Shown: positions 16,484 to 22,906, counted from the stretch's first letter. The stretch: DNA of 28,303 nt from an uncultured Oscillospiraceae bacterium (GCA_910584805.1 CAJUCB010000020.1:1-28303), one strand, 5' to 3'. Notes: a model not told the origin generated them from the letters alone. Program-made: numbers and translations.

Positions 16484-17878
16484 ATGGAAAGAATGCACCA
16501 GAAAGCCCACGAATCCGAAGTCCTGCAGCAGTACATTGGTTCCCTGCGGAAGCATATCCAAAAGGAATACACCATCAACCCCAAGCACTTCCGGGACGAC
16601 ATCAAGCTGGGCCTGCGCAACAGCGACGGCACCGGCGTCACCGTAGGCGTCAGCCAGGTGGGCTCCGTCCGGGGCTACACCGTGGAGGACGGGGTCCGTG
16701 TCCCCGCCCCGGGGCGGCTGTATTACCGGGGCATTGAGCTCAACGAAATCGTAGAGGCCCACCGCAAGGCCAACACCTTCGGTTTTGAGGAAGTGGCCTA
16801 CCTGCTGCTCATGGGCTACCTGCCCACAAAGAAGGAGCTGGACCACTTCAACGATATCATGAACCAGGCCAAGACCCTGCCCAACGGCTTCACCGAGGAC
16901 ATGATCATGAAGAGCCCCAGCCGCAACATCATGAACAAGCTGGCCCGGAGCGTGCTGTCCCTGTACTCCTACGACAACAACCCCGACGACACCTCCATCC
17001 AGAACATGCTTCTCCAATCGGTGAAGCTCATTGGGGCATTCCCCAGCATCGTGGCCAACGCCTATTCGGTCAAACGCCACTACTTTGACGGGGGCTCCCT
17101 GCACATCCACCGCCCGGAGAAGAACCTCTCCACCGCGGAAAACTTCCTGCGGATGATCCGCCCGGACACCAGCTACACCGAAGAGGAAGCCCACCTACTG
17201 GACATGATGCTCATGGTCCACGCTGAACACGGCGGCGGTAACAACTCCACCTTCGTCTGCCGTGCCCTGTCCTCCAGCGGGACGGACACCTACAGCGCCA
17301 TCGCCGGGGCTGTGGGCTCCCTGAAAGGCCCCCTCCACGGCGGCGCCAACGCCAAGGTTATGGAGATGTTCCGCTATATCAAGGCCAACGTGAACCCCAG
17401 GGACGACGGCTCCATCAAGGACTACCTGTCCAAACTCCTGGCCGGGGAGGCAGGGGACGGCTCCGGCAAGATTTACGGTCTGGGCCACGCGGTGTACACC
17501 ATCTCCGACCCCCGGGCGGTGCTGTTGAAGAAGTACGCCCACCACATTGCCGAGCTCAAGGGCTACGCCGAGGATTTCCTCCTGCTGGAAAAGGTGGAAG
17601 AGCTGGGCATCCCCATGATCCAGGAGCGCCACGGCAATGACACCCCCATGTGCGCCAACGTGGATATGTACTCCGGCCTGGTGTACACCATGCTGGGCAT
17701 CCCGGAGGACGTGTTCACCCCCCTCTTCGCCTCCGCCCGTATCGTAGGCTGGTGCGCCAACCGCATCGAAGAGGTGGTTTCCGGCCGCCGGATCATGCGT
17801 CCGGCCTACCGGGCAGTGATCACCAAGGTGCCTTATCTGCCAGTGGACGAGAGAAAGACCCACTTTATGGACGACTAA
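16484..17878 (+). CDS. gltA: Citrate synthase
   Basis: A 464-residue citrate synthase condensing acetyl-CoA and oxaloacetate to citrate. The catalytic triad can be placed: His in SLKGPLHGGANAKVMEM, His in YGLGHAVYTISDPRA, and Asp in NVDMYSGLVYTMLG; the C-terminal arginine block is RRIMRPAYR. The N-terminus carries an extra about 60 residues (HESEVLQQYIGSLRKHIQKE) before the core, as in other Clostridia citrate/2-methylcitrate synthases, so activity on propionyl-CoA cannot be excluded. The frame is open to 16376, but that lies in the promoter; the ATG at 16484 has AAAGGGG upstream. It is transcribed away from aconitase/icd. With no other TCA gene in view, the likely purpose is 2-oxoglutarate supply for glutamate. 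Confidence 0.95.
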   Translation: MERMHQKAHESEVLQQYIGSLRKHIQKEYTINPKHFRDDIKLGLRNSDGTGVTVGVSQVGSVRGYTVEDGVRVPAPGRLYYRGIELNEIVEAHRKANTFGFEEVAYLLLMGYLPTKKELDHFNDIMNQAKTLPNGFTEDMIMKSPSRNIMNKLARSVLSLYSYDNNPDDTSIQNMLLQSVKLIGAFPSIVANAYSVKRHYFDGGSLHIHRPEKNLSTAENFLRMIRPDTSYTEEEAHLLDMMLMVHAEHGGGNNSTFVCRALSSSGTDTYSAIAGAVGSLKGPLHGGANAKVMEMFRYIKANVNPRDDGSIKDYLSKLLAGEAGDGSGKIYGLGHAVYTISDPRAVLLKKYAHHIAELKGYAEDFLLLEKVEELGIPMIQERHGNDTPMCANVDMYSGLVYTMLGIPEDVFTPLFASARIVGWCANRIEEVVSGRRIMRPAYRAVITKVPYLPVDERKTHFMDD

Positions 17879-17892
17879 CCAATACATTTTCA

Positions 17893-17923
17893 GAAGGGTA
17901 CGGCAATGACAGTCGTACCCTTC
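17893..17923 (+). terminator. Terminator-like hairpin after citrate synthase
   Basis: Perfect 10-bp stem (GAAGGGTACG / CGTACCCTTC), 11-base loop, followed by CTATTCTTTTG. The T-run is broken, so read-through into the response regulator gene 33 bases on is likely; no separate promoter was found for that gene. Confidence 0.6.
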
Positions 17924-17955
17924 CTATTCTTTTGCGCCAATTTGAGGTGAGATTT

Positions 17956-18621
17956 ATGCAGACCATTGCAGTCATTGACGACGACGTCTACATCGGTGAC
18001 GTTTTGGAAGAGCTCCTGACAGGCCAGGGCTACCGGGTCCTGCGGGCCTATTCCGGCACCGAGGCCCAATACCTGCTCTCCCAGCGGCCCCCGGACCTGG
18101 TGCTGCTGGACCTGATGCTCCCCGGCCTCAGCGGGGAAGCGCTCCTGCCCCAGCTCCAAGGCATCCCGGTGATCGTCCTCAGCGCCAAGGTGGACATTCA
18201 GGGGAAGATCGACCTGCTCCTGGGGGGCGCGGCGGACTACGTAACGAAACCCTTTGACAGCGGGGAGCTGTTGGCCCGGATCGCCGTGCAGCTGCGCAGC
18301 GCCGCCCTCCGGGGCGGGGGCAGCCTCACCGCCGGGGACCTGTTCCTGGACCCCACCGCCCACAGTGTCAGCGTCCGGGACGTGCCGGTCCACCTGACCA
18401 AAACGGAGTACGCCCTCTTGAAGCTGTTGATGCAGCATCCCCGGCAAGTCCTGGCCCGCTCGGTGATTTTGGAGCGCATCAGCGCCGATACCCCGGACTG
18501 CACCGAGAGCTCCCTAAAGCAGCATGTGAGCAATTTGCGGAAAAAGCTGCGGGACGCAGGGGGGAAAGATTATATTGAGGCGGTGTGGGGGATTGGGTTT
18601 AAGTTGGCGGAGGATGTTTGA
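17956..18621 (+). CDS. OmpR/PhoB-family response regulator
   Basis: A 221-residue two-component regulator. Receiver domain (1 to about 112): acidic pocket DDD at 8-10, phosphoacceptor Asp52 in LVLLDLMLPG, Ser76 (VLSAK) and Lys98 (DYVTKPF). C-terminal winged helix (about 125-221): VHLTKTEYALLKLLMQHP, SSLKQHVSNLRKKL and VWGIGFKL. GAGGTGA lies just before the ATG. No kinase is adjacent. The short kinase at 22907 and the ABC transporter at 20403 look like its natural partners, since this regulator type commonly controls peptide-antibiotic resistance transporters. A terminator follows immediately, so the locus is now split into separate transcripts. The pairing is inferred from context and family habit. 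Confidence 0.92.
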   Translation: MQTIAVIDDDVYIGDVLEELLTGQGYRVLRAYSGTEAQYLLSQRPPDLVLLDLMLPGLSGEALLPQLQGIPVIVLSAKVDIQGKIDLLLGGAADYVTKPFDSGELLARIAVQLRSAALRGGGSLTAGDLFLDPTAHSVSVRDVPVHLTKTEYALLKLLMQHPRQVLARSVILERISADTPDCTESSLKQHVSNLRKKLRDAGGKDYIEAVWGIGFKLAEDV

Positions 18622-18630
18622 GAACGCCAC

Positions 18631-18660
18631 AAAAGGGGCTGTAAAAAACAGCCCCTTTTT
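18631..18660 (+). terminator. Terminator of the response regulator gene
   Basis: Perfect 12-bp stem (AAAAGGGGCTGT / ACAGCCCCTTTT), 5-base A loop, and a T-run, starting 10 bases after the stop codon. It separates the regulator from the AT-rich islet and probably also stops the leftward transcript of the secreted-protein gene. Confidence 0.88.
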
Positions 18661-18693
18661 CTCGTTATGGTTTATGATGTGACCTGTGATGAT

Positions 18694-19155
18694 TTATGCA
18701 TCAGTAACCAGCATACCACACATGGAAAATGTTTCATAAAAAAGCAGGCTACAAAGGTCTGCCAGATGGAATCTACCTAGGGATGCTATGCTTTTCACTG
18801 GATGGATACCAGCGGTATCTTCCACTGTTGCATCATTAGACGGCAATTCCCAATCTGGGAACAACTCAGAAAAGGCTAGAAGTTTCTCAATGACTTCTCC
18901 CGTTTCGGTATCTTCGACATAAGCAGCAATCCCATCTGCGGCCCAACTGCTATTATAAATAATCGTTTTTCGCGCATCCAAAATCTTCTTTCGCATGTCT
19001 GGTGTTGCTGTCTCAATATCGAGATATGCGTATCTTTCAGCTTCCTTTACCGCTCTGGATATCTGTTGTTCGGCGCTTTCCGCAGCACCCGCAGGCACCG
19101 ACAGGGACAACGCCATAGCCAATGTCATCCCTAATGCAATCATACGTTTTTTCAT
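18694..19155 (-). CDS. Secreted protein of unknown function
   Basis: A 153-residue protein not recognised as a known family. It has a clear signal peptide (KKR, then a hydrophobic run to about residue 22, with probable cleavage near PAGAA). The mature part begins with charged helices (AEQQISRAVKEAERYAYLDI, DMRKKILDARK), has an acidic middle, and ends with a hydrophobic stretch holding two cysteines (DLCSLLFYETFSMCG). The ATG at 19155 has GAGGAGG 7 bases upstream. It is divergent from the BlaI/MecI-type gene and shares its control region, so it is a likely target of that repressor. Codon use is AT-richer than the flanking housekeeping genes, in line with recent acquisition. Confidence 0.75.
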   Translation of the reverse strand: MKKRMIALGMTLAMALSLSVPAGAAESAEQQISRAVKEAERYAYLDIETATPDMRKKILDARKTIIYNSSWAADGIAAYVEDTETGEVIEKLLAFSELFPDWELPSNDATVEDTAGIHPVKSIASLGRFHLADLCSLLFYETFSMCGMLVTDA

Positions 19156-19249
19156 GATCAAACCTCCTCATTTACTAGGAAAACATCTTATAAGCCTCAC
19201 CTCCACAGTCTTATAGATTCAGTTTTCTAGATTTATTCTAACTGACCGA

Positions 19250-19278
19250 ATTGTATAAAATTCAAATTATTTTGTCAA
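19250..19278 (-). promoter_or_regulatory. Promoter of the secreted-protein gene
   Basis: Minus strand: consensus -35 TTGACA (19273-19278), 17-base spacer, -10 TACAAT (19250-19255). The -35 box overlaps the -35 of the opposite promoter. A GAATT/AATTC inverted repeat (19248-19263) covers the -10. Confidence 0.75.
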
Positions 19279-19300
19279 TACTTCTTGGCGAAATTATTTT
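19272..19300 (+). promoter_or_regulatory. Promoter of the BlaI/MecI-type regulator gene
   Basis: -35 TTGTCA (19272-19277), 17-base spacer, -10 TATTTT (19295-19300). The -10 lies within the large palindrome at 19292-19317, as expected for autorepression. Confidence 0.55.
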
Positions 19301-19317
19301 AATTTATTAAAATAATT
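19292..19317. promoter_or_regulatory. Palindromic operator candidate for the BlaI/MecI-type repressor
   Basis: Perfect 11-bp arms AATTATTTTAA / TTAAAATAATT with a 4-base centre. It overlaps the rightward -10 and sits just upstream of the leftward -35. It is not the classical TACA/TGTA BlaI box, so the match of regulator to site is inferred from position. Confidence 0.55.
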
Positions 19318-19344
19318 CTAACAAAGCAACAAGGAGGTGAGACT

Positions 19345-19726
19345 ATGAACTTCACAGAAAATGAACTACAGGTGATGCAAATACTCTGGAATGCCAAAAC
19401 CGACCTATCCCGCAAGGATATCATCGAACAGTCTCCAAACCGCACTTGGAAGGACAACAGCATCCATGTCCTACTCAACTCGTTGATGAAAAAGGGGGCG
19501 GTCAAAGTCGTTGGTATGCAGCCAGCGGGCAAAGTATATGCCCGTACCTTTGCCGCCGATATCTCCCAGGAGGAATATCTCAGCGCACAAATGACAGTTC
19601 CCCCCCCCAAAGGGAAAGGACGCCTTTGTCGGATTGTTTGCTGCTTTGGTGGACCAGGCAGACCTTTCCGACGACACATTAGATGAATTACAAAAAATAC
19701 TGGATGAAAGGAAGAAAAAGCCGTGA
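19345..19726 (+). pseudogene. BlaI/MecI/CopY-family repressor, frameshifted at a C9 run
   Basis: The N-terminal winged helix is intact (MNFTENELQVMQILWNAK, then WKDNSIHVLLNSLMKKGAV; residues 3-66), typical of penicillinase/methicillin-resistance-type repressors. As written, the frame stops at 19686 after 113 residues with a Cys/Arg-rich, unrelated tail. If the run of nine C at 19600-19608 were eight, the frame would continue as KDAFVGLFAALVDQADLSDD and DTLDELQKILDERKKKP to a stop at 19726, which is the normal dimerisation tail of this family. So this is a recent frameshift, a phase-variable switch, or a base-calling error. AAGGAGG precedes the ATG. The restored stop overlaps the GTG of the next gene, as in real blaI-blaR pairs. 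Confidence 0.85.
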
Positions 19727-20022
19727 GTATCACCCCCTATTCTTTCTGTATGTCCCTTGTTTGGTTCAGTGCCTTTGTATTCGTTGCCGATCGTTTATAC
19801 CGAAAAACTGGGTTCCTGCTCCACTATCGCATGGGACTCTTGCTCTTCTTGGTCGGGCTGAGCGATGAGGATTACATTGATATTTCTCCTGAAACCTCCT
19901 ACATCCTGCGAACAAGGGAAGGCGAATATCACTTGTATTTCGACGGTGAATTTTTCACTGTAATTCCTGAAAGTGAGCTCTCAGTGTCCCCCCACGATGA
20001 ATTAAAAATTTATAAAGAATAA
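19723..20022 (+). CDS. Short membrane protein, probable internally deleted BlaR1/MecR1-like (M56) sensor
   Basis: A 99-residue product with a GTG start that overlaps the end of the restored repressor gene. Residues about 5-22 and 32-46 are hydrophobic helices separated by RLYRKTGFLLHYR, resembling the first two membrane segments of M56 sensor peptidases. The protein then passes directly to a polar tail (SPETSYILRTREGEYHLYFD, ending DELKIYKE) of the kind that ends such sensors outside the membrane. The HExxH protease core and the remaining helices, several hundred residues in normal BlaR1, are absent. Either an in-frame deletion has left a remnant, or a stripped-down partner remains in use. 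Assignment rests on position and the N-terminal pattern, not a clear match. Confidence 0.6.
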   Translation: MSITPYSFCMSLVWFSAFVFVADRLYRKTGFLLHYRMGLLLFLVGLSDEDYIDISPETSYILRTREGEYHLYFDGEFFTVIPESELSVSPHDELKIYKE

Positions 20023-20035
20023 AAGAGGTGTTCCT

Positions 20036-20272
20036 ATGAAAAAGAAGTATTGCCGGCTCCTTTTCACACTTTTGTTGATTCTTGCAGCTCTTGGCCCCAC
20101 CTCCGCCCTGGCCGCACCCGACGGCCCTGATCTCAGCCAAACGCAGGCGGAATCTAACACTGAGCGGGCAGAAATGACCCAATGGAAATATAAGTACGTC
20201 GATGGTGTGCGCTATAAGCGCCTATGGTCAATCACCTACAGTCGTTGGCTAACGGACTGGACTCCCTGTTAA
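20036..20272 (+). CDS. Small secreted peptide with C-terminal YKRLWSITYSRWLTDW motif
   Basis: A 78-residue precursor with a typical signal peptide (MKKKYCRLLFTLLLILAALG, cleavage near ALA-A at about 26), leaving about 51 residues. The mature part starts acidic and ends in an aromatic/basic patch, KRLWSITYSRWLTDWTPC, with a terminal Cys. I recall similar tails on short hypothetical secreted proteins of gut Clostridia, but no function is known to me. AGAGGTG lies 5 bases before the ATG, 14 bases after the upstream stop, so it is the third gene of the BlaI-type operon. A signal peptide plus regulator context fits an export product or cell-surface effector; this is inference. Confidence 0.75.
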   Translation: MKKKYCRLLFTLLLILAALGPTSALAAPDGPDLSQTQAESNTERAEMTQWKYKYVDGVRYKRLWSITYSRWLTDWTPC

Positions 20273-20277
20273 GAAAG

Positions 20278-20297
20278 GGCCGGCGTTCTCGCCGGCC
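20278..20297 (+). terminator. GC-rich hairpin after the secreted peptide gene
   Basis: Perfect 8-bp stem GGCCGGCG / CGCCGGCC with a TTCT loop, 5 bases after the stop codon. It is followed by only scattered T, so it is a likely but imperfect intrinsic terminator for the BlaI-type operon. Confidence 0.55.
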
Positions 20298-20314
20298 GCT
20301 CATTCTCCCCAATC

Positions 20315-20355
20315 TTGACCATTTCTTTACCCTTTCCTTGACCACTTCCTTGACC
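20315..20355 (+). promoter_or_regulatory. Four phased TT(G/T)ACC repeats, probable response-regulator binding array
   Basis: TTGACC at 20315-20320, TTTACC at 20326-20331, TTGACC at 20338-20343 and TTGACC at 20350-20355. Start-to-start spacing is 11, 12 and 12 bases, about one helical turn, on the same face. They end 9 bases before the -10 of the ABC operon, where OmpR-family activators bind. The regulator encoded at 17956 is the obvious candidate. Confidence 0.6.
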
Positions 20356-20361
20356 CTTCCC

Positions 20362-20370
20362 TGGTATCCT
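20362..20370 (+). promoter_or_regulatory. Extended -10 promoter of the ABC transporter operon
   Basis: TGG followed by TATCCT (20365-20370). No -35 consensus occurs at normal spacing (the expected place reads CCACTT), which fits activator-dependent transcription from the repeat array. Confidence 0.5.
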
Positions 20371-20402
20371 GGGAGCAGATCAAGGAAACGGAGGTTTTTT
20401 TC

Positions 20403-21314
20403 ATGGACTACGTCCTTACCACACAAAACTTGAGCAAACACTACGGCCGCTTCAAAGCCCTGGACGGCCTCGCCATGCACGTGCCCCGTGGTGCCATTTA
20501 TGGCCTTGTGGGCCGCAACGGGGCGGGCAAGACCACCCTCATCCGCCTAATCTGCGGGTTACAGCGGCCCAGCGGGGGCAGCTACAGCCTGTATGGCGCG
20601 GAGAGCACCACGCCCCGTCTGGCCACTGTCCGCCGCCGTATGGGTGCGGTGGTGGAGACCCCCTCCATCTACCAGGACCTGTCGGCAGTGGACAACCTGC
20701 GGGAGCAGTACCGGGTGCTGGGGCTCCCCTCGGAAGAGGGTATCCCAGAGCTGCTCCGGCTGGTGGGGCTGGGGGATACCGGAAGGAAACGGGCCAAGCA
20801 TTTCTCCCTGGGTATGCGGCAGCGCCTGGGCATCGCCGTGGCCCTGGCGGGGGCGCCGGACTTCCTGGTGCTGGATGAGCCGGTAAACGGCTTGGATCCC
20901 CAGGGCATCATTGAGATGCGGGAGCTGATCCTAAAACTAAACCGGGAGCAGAACATCACGGTGCTCATTTCCAGCCACATCCTCGACGAGCTCTCCCGGC
21001 TGGCCACCCACTATGGCTTTATCGACAGCGGCCGCATGGTCAAGGAGCTCAGTGCCCAGGAATTGGACGCCGCCTGCCGCAAGTGCCTGCGGGTGGAGGT
21101 CAGCAGCACCCAGGCCCTTGTGGGAGTGCTGGACTCCATGGGCGTGGAGTACAAAATCCTCTCCGATACCCAGGCAGATATCTTCTCCCAAGTGAACATC
21201 TCCCCCCTGGCCCTAGCTCTGGCACAGGTCCAGTGTGAACTGGTCTCCGCCCAGGAGCGGGACGAGAGCTTGGAGAGTTACTTTATCAGCTTGGTGGGAG
21301 GTGGCAAGGCATGA
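20403..21314 (+). CDS. ABC transporter ATP-binding protein (antibiotic/bacteriocin-type)
   Basis: A 303-residue cytosolic ATPase: Walker A GRNGAGKTT (38-46), signature SLGMRQRLG (135-143), Walker B FLVLDEP (154-160), followed by a roughly 85-residue C-terminal extension as in lantibiotic-immunity and bacitracin (BcrA-like) pumps. ACGGAGG lies 8 bases before the ATG. The stop overlaps the permease ATG by 4 bases. The regulator repeats upstream and a nearby short kinase point to inducible self-protection or peptide-antibiotic resistance; the substrate cannot be read from sequence. Confidence 0.93.
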   Translation: MDYVLTTQNLSKHYGRFKALDGLAMHVPRGAIYGLVGRNGAGKTTLIRLICGLQRPSGGSYSLYGAESTTPRLATVRRRMGAVVETPSIYQDLSAVDNLREQYRVLGLPSEEGIPELLRLVGLGDTGRKRAKHFSLGMRQRLGIAVALAGAPDFLVLDEPVNGLDPQGIIEMRELILKLNREQNITVLISSHILDELSRLATHYGFIDSGRMVKELSAQELDAACRKCLRVEVSSTQALVGVLDSMGVEYKILSDTQADIFSQVNISPLALALAQVQCELVSAQERDESLESYFISLVGGGKA

Positions 21315-22159
21315 GGAATCTATTGAGCGCCAACTTCCTGCGCCTGCGGAAAAGCTTTGTCTTTTGGCTGGGGATAGCCTATCAGTTTGTCGTGGGCCTC
21401 ATCGCCGTGGGCACCCGCTGGCGGGAGATGCACGAAATGTCCGGCTACTTCCCCCACGCTGACAACATCCTCTTCTCCGAGGCCCTGTTCATGCCCATCG
21501 TGGCGGCAGTGTTCATCGGGTTGTTCATCGGCACAGAGTATAGCGACGGTACCATCCGAAACAAGATCGTGGTGGGCCAATCCAGGTGGGCCATCTATCT
21601 GGCTAACCTCATCACCTGCTCGGTGGCCCTGGTGCTGATGCACTTGGCCTTCCTCTTGGCAGTGGTGGCGGTGGGCTTCCCTCTGGTGGGGAATTTGGAG
21701 AAAACACCCCAAGAGCTGTTGCTCTTGGCCGCCCTCAGCCTGATGACGGTGCTGGCCCTGGGTGCCCTCTTCCTGCTGCTGGTGATGCTGGTGACCAAGA
21801 AATCCATCGCCGCTGTGGCAGTCCTATTGCTGGGCTTCGTCCTGATGATGAGCGCCATGGTGATTGACAACAGATTGAACGAGCCTGAATTTTACACCAC
21901 CATCTCTTCCCGTTCCACCGACGAGGAAGGGAATACACAGGTACAGGAGGCAGGGCAGGAACGCAATCCCAACTATCTGGAAGGGACCAAGCGGGAGGTC
22001 TATGTCTTCCTCAACGACTTCCTCCCCGGCAGCCAGTTCCTTCAGTTTTCCAAACAAGAGCTCACCAGTCCCGTCCGCCTACCCCTGTACTCCCTGGTGA
22101 TCCTGCTGGGCACCACGGCTTGTGGGGTGGTGTGCTTTGGACGGAAGGATTTGAAATAG
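21311..22159 (+). CDS. ABC-2-type transporter permease
   Basis: A 282-residue membrane protein forming the channel for the ATPase encoded just upstream (ATGA overlap). Hydrophobic helices can be placed at about residues 16-34, 60-77, 98-128, 136-160, 165-188 and 258-276, giving six segments typical of ABC-2 permeases. Between helices 5 and 6 is an external loop of about 70 residues rich in charged residues (RSTDEEGNTQVQEAGQERN). The motif GLFIGTEYSDGTIRNKI is common in BcrB-like permeases. It is followed by a gap with a new promoter for the toxin-antitoxin pair. Confidence 0.9.
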   Translation: MRNLLSANFLRLRKSFVFWLGIAYQFVVGLIAVGTRWREMHEMSGYFPHADNILFSEALFMPIVAAVFIGLFIGTEYSDGTIRNKIVVGQSRWAIYLANLITCSVALVLMHLAFLLAVVAVGFPLVGNLEKTPQELLLLAALSLMTVLALGALFLLLVMLVTKKSIAAVAVLLLGFVLMMSAMVIDNRLNEPEFYTTISSRSTDEEGNTQVQEAGQERNPNYLEGTKREVYVFLNDFLPGSQFLQFSKQELTSPVRLPLYSLVILLGTTACGVVCFGRKDLK

Positions 22160-22176
22160 CGCACCGTGGTTTTTCA

Positions 22177-22205
22177 TTGCTTCCTGGGTAGACTTATAGT
22201 AGAAT
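22177..22205 (+). promoter_or_regulatory. Promoter of the mntA-hepT pair
   Basis: -35 TTGCTT (22177-22182), 17-base spacer, -10 TAGAAT (22200-22205), 24 bases before the mntA start. It gives the toxin-antitoxin pair, and possibly the kinase after it, its own transcript. Confidence 0.55.
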
Positions 22206-22228
22206 GAAAGGGGAAGGAGGTGCGCCCT

Positions 22229-22555
22229 ATGGTCTATACCATCGACCAAATCAAAGCCATCGTCACACCCATCGCGGAGAAATATCACCTGCCCGCCATC
22301 TATCTCTTTGGTTCCTACGCCCGTGGCACCGCAACAGATGGCAGTGACATCGACCTATTGGTAGACACCACAGGGACAGACCTCACCAGCTTATTTCGCC
22401 TGGGGGCCCTTTACCATGATCTAGAGGAAGCTTTGGGAAAAAAACTCGATCTATTGACACTAAACTCCTTGGAAGGGCCGTGCCACAGAGAAAGTGATGT
22501 TTATTTCCGTGAACAGGTGAACAAAGAGAGGAGACAAATCTATGCTGTCGCTTGA
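22229..22555 (+). CDS. mntA: MNT-domain nucleotidyltransferase antitoxin (MntA type)
   Basis: A 108-residue minimal nucleotidyltransferase. The full GSx10DxD active-site motif is present: Gly28-Ser29, Asp40 and Asp42 in GSYARGTATDGSDIDLLVD. In studied HepT/MntA pairs the antitoxin transfers AMP to a tyrosine of the HEPN toxin and so silences it. Start: AAGGAGG lies 8 bases before the ATG at 22229; an in-frame GTG three codons upstream lies inside that ribosome site. It overlaps hepT by 14 bases, as usual for this module. The pair sits between an ABC permease and a histidine kinase and seems to have inserted there. Confidence 0.88.
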   Translation: MVYTIDQIKAIVTPIAEKYHLPAIYLFGSYARGTATDGSDIDLLVDTTGTDLTSLFRLGALYHDLEEALGKKLDLLTLNSLEGPCHRESDVYFREQVNKERRQIYAVA

Positions 22556-22895
22556 TTTACAACGTATCCTCAAAATCAAGGAATACTGCGACGACATCTC
22601 CAATGCCCTGACCCGGTATGGTATCTCCTTTGAAGCGTTCCAAGAGGACACCCTTTATCAATATTCGGTCTCCTTCTGTATTCTACAAATTGGGGAGCTC
22701 TCTGGTGGCTTGTCGGCAGAGTTTCGACAAGCCACCAATGACCGCATCCCCTGGAGCGCCATCAAAAGTATGCGAAATATTGTGGCCCACGGCTATGGCG
22801 GCATACGCCTGGATATTGTATGGCAGACGGTATTGAACGACGTCCCTATCCTGAAACAATTCTGTGAAGAAGAACTGGCGAAGTGTCAAGAATAG
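22542..22895 (+). CDS. hepT: HEPN-domain RNase toxin (HepT type, DUF86)
   Basis: A 117-residue all-helical HEPN protein. The RNase and modification motif Rx4HxY is intact: Arg78, His83 and Tyr85 in RNIVAHGYGG. The Tyr is the residue AMPylated by the partner in characterised systems. ISFEAFQEDTLYQYSVSFCI and ILQIGEL are typical DUF86 segments. AGAGGAG lies 8 bases before the ATG. With both active sites preserved the module should be functional; it could be an anti-phage or element-maintenance device. Confidence 0.88.
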   Translation: MLSLDLQRILKIKEYCDDISNALTRYGISFEAFQEDTLYQYSVSFCILQIGELSGGLSAEFRQATNDRIPWSAIKSMRNIVAHGYGGIRLDIVWQTVLNDVPILKQFCEEELAKCQE

Positions 22896-22906
22896 AGGTG
22901 ACCCCC

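Noticed and set aside
20331..20355. CCTTGACC-type repeats considered as a small satellite or CRISPR-like array
   Set aside because: The units are only 6 bases with helical-turn spacing and sit directly upstream of a promoter, which fits a regulator-binding array much better.
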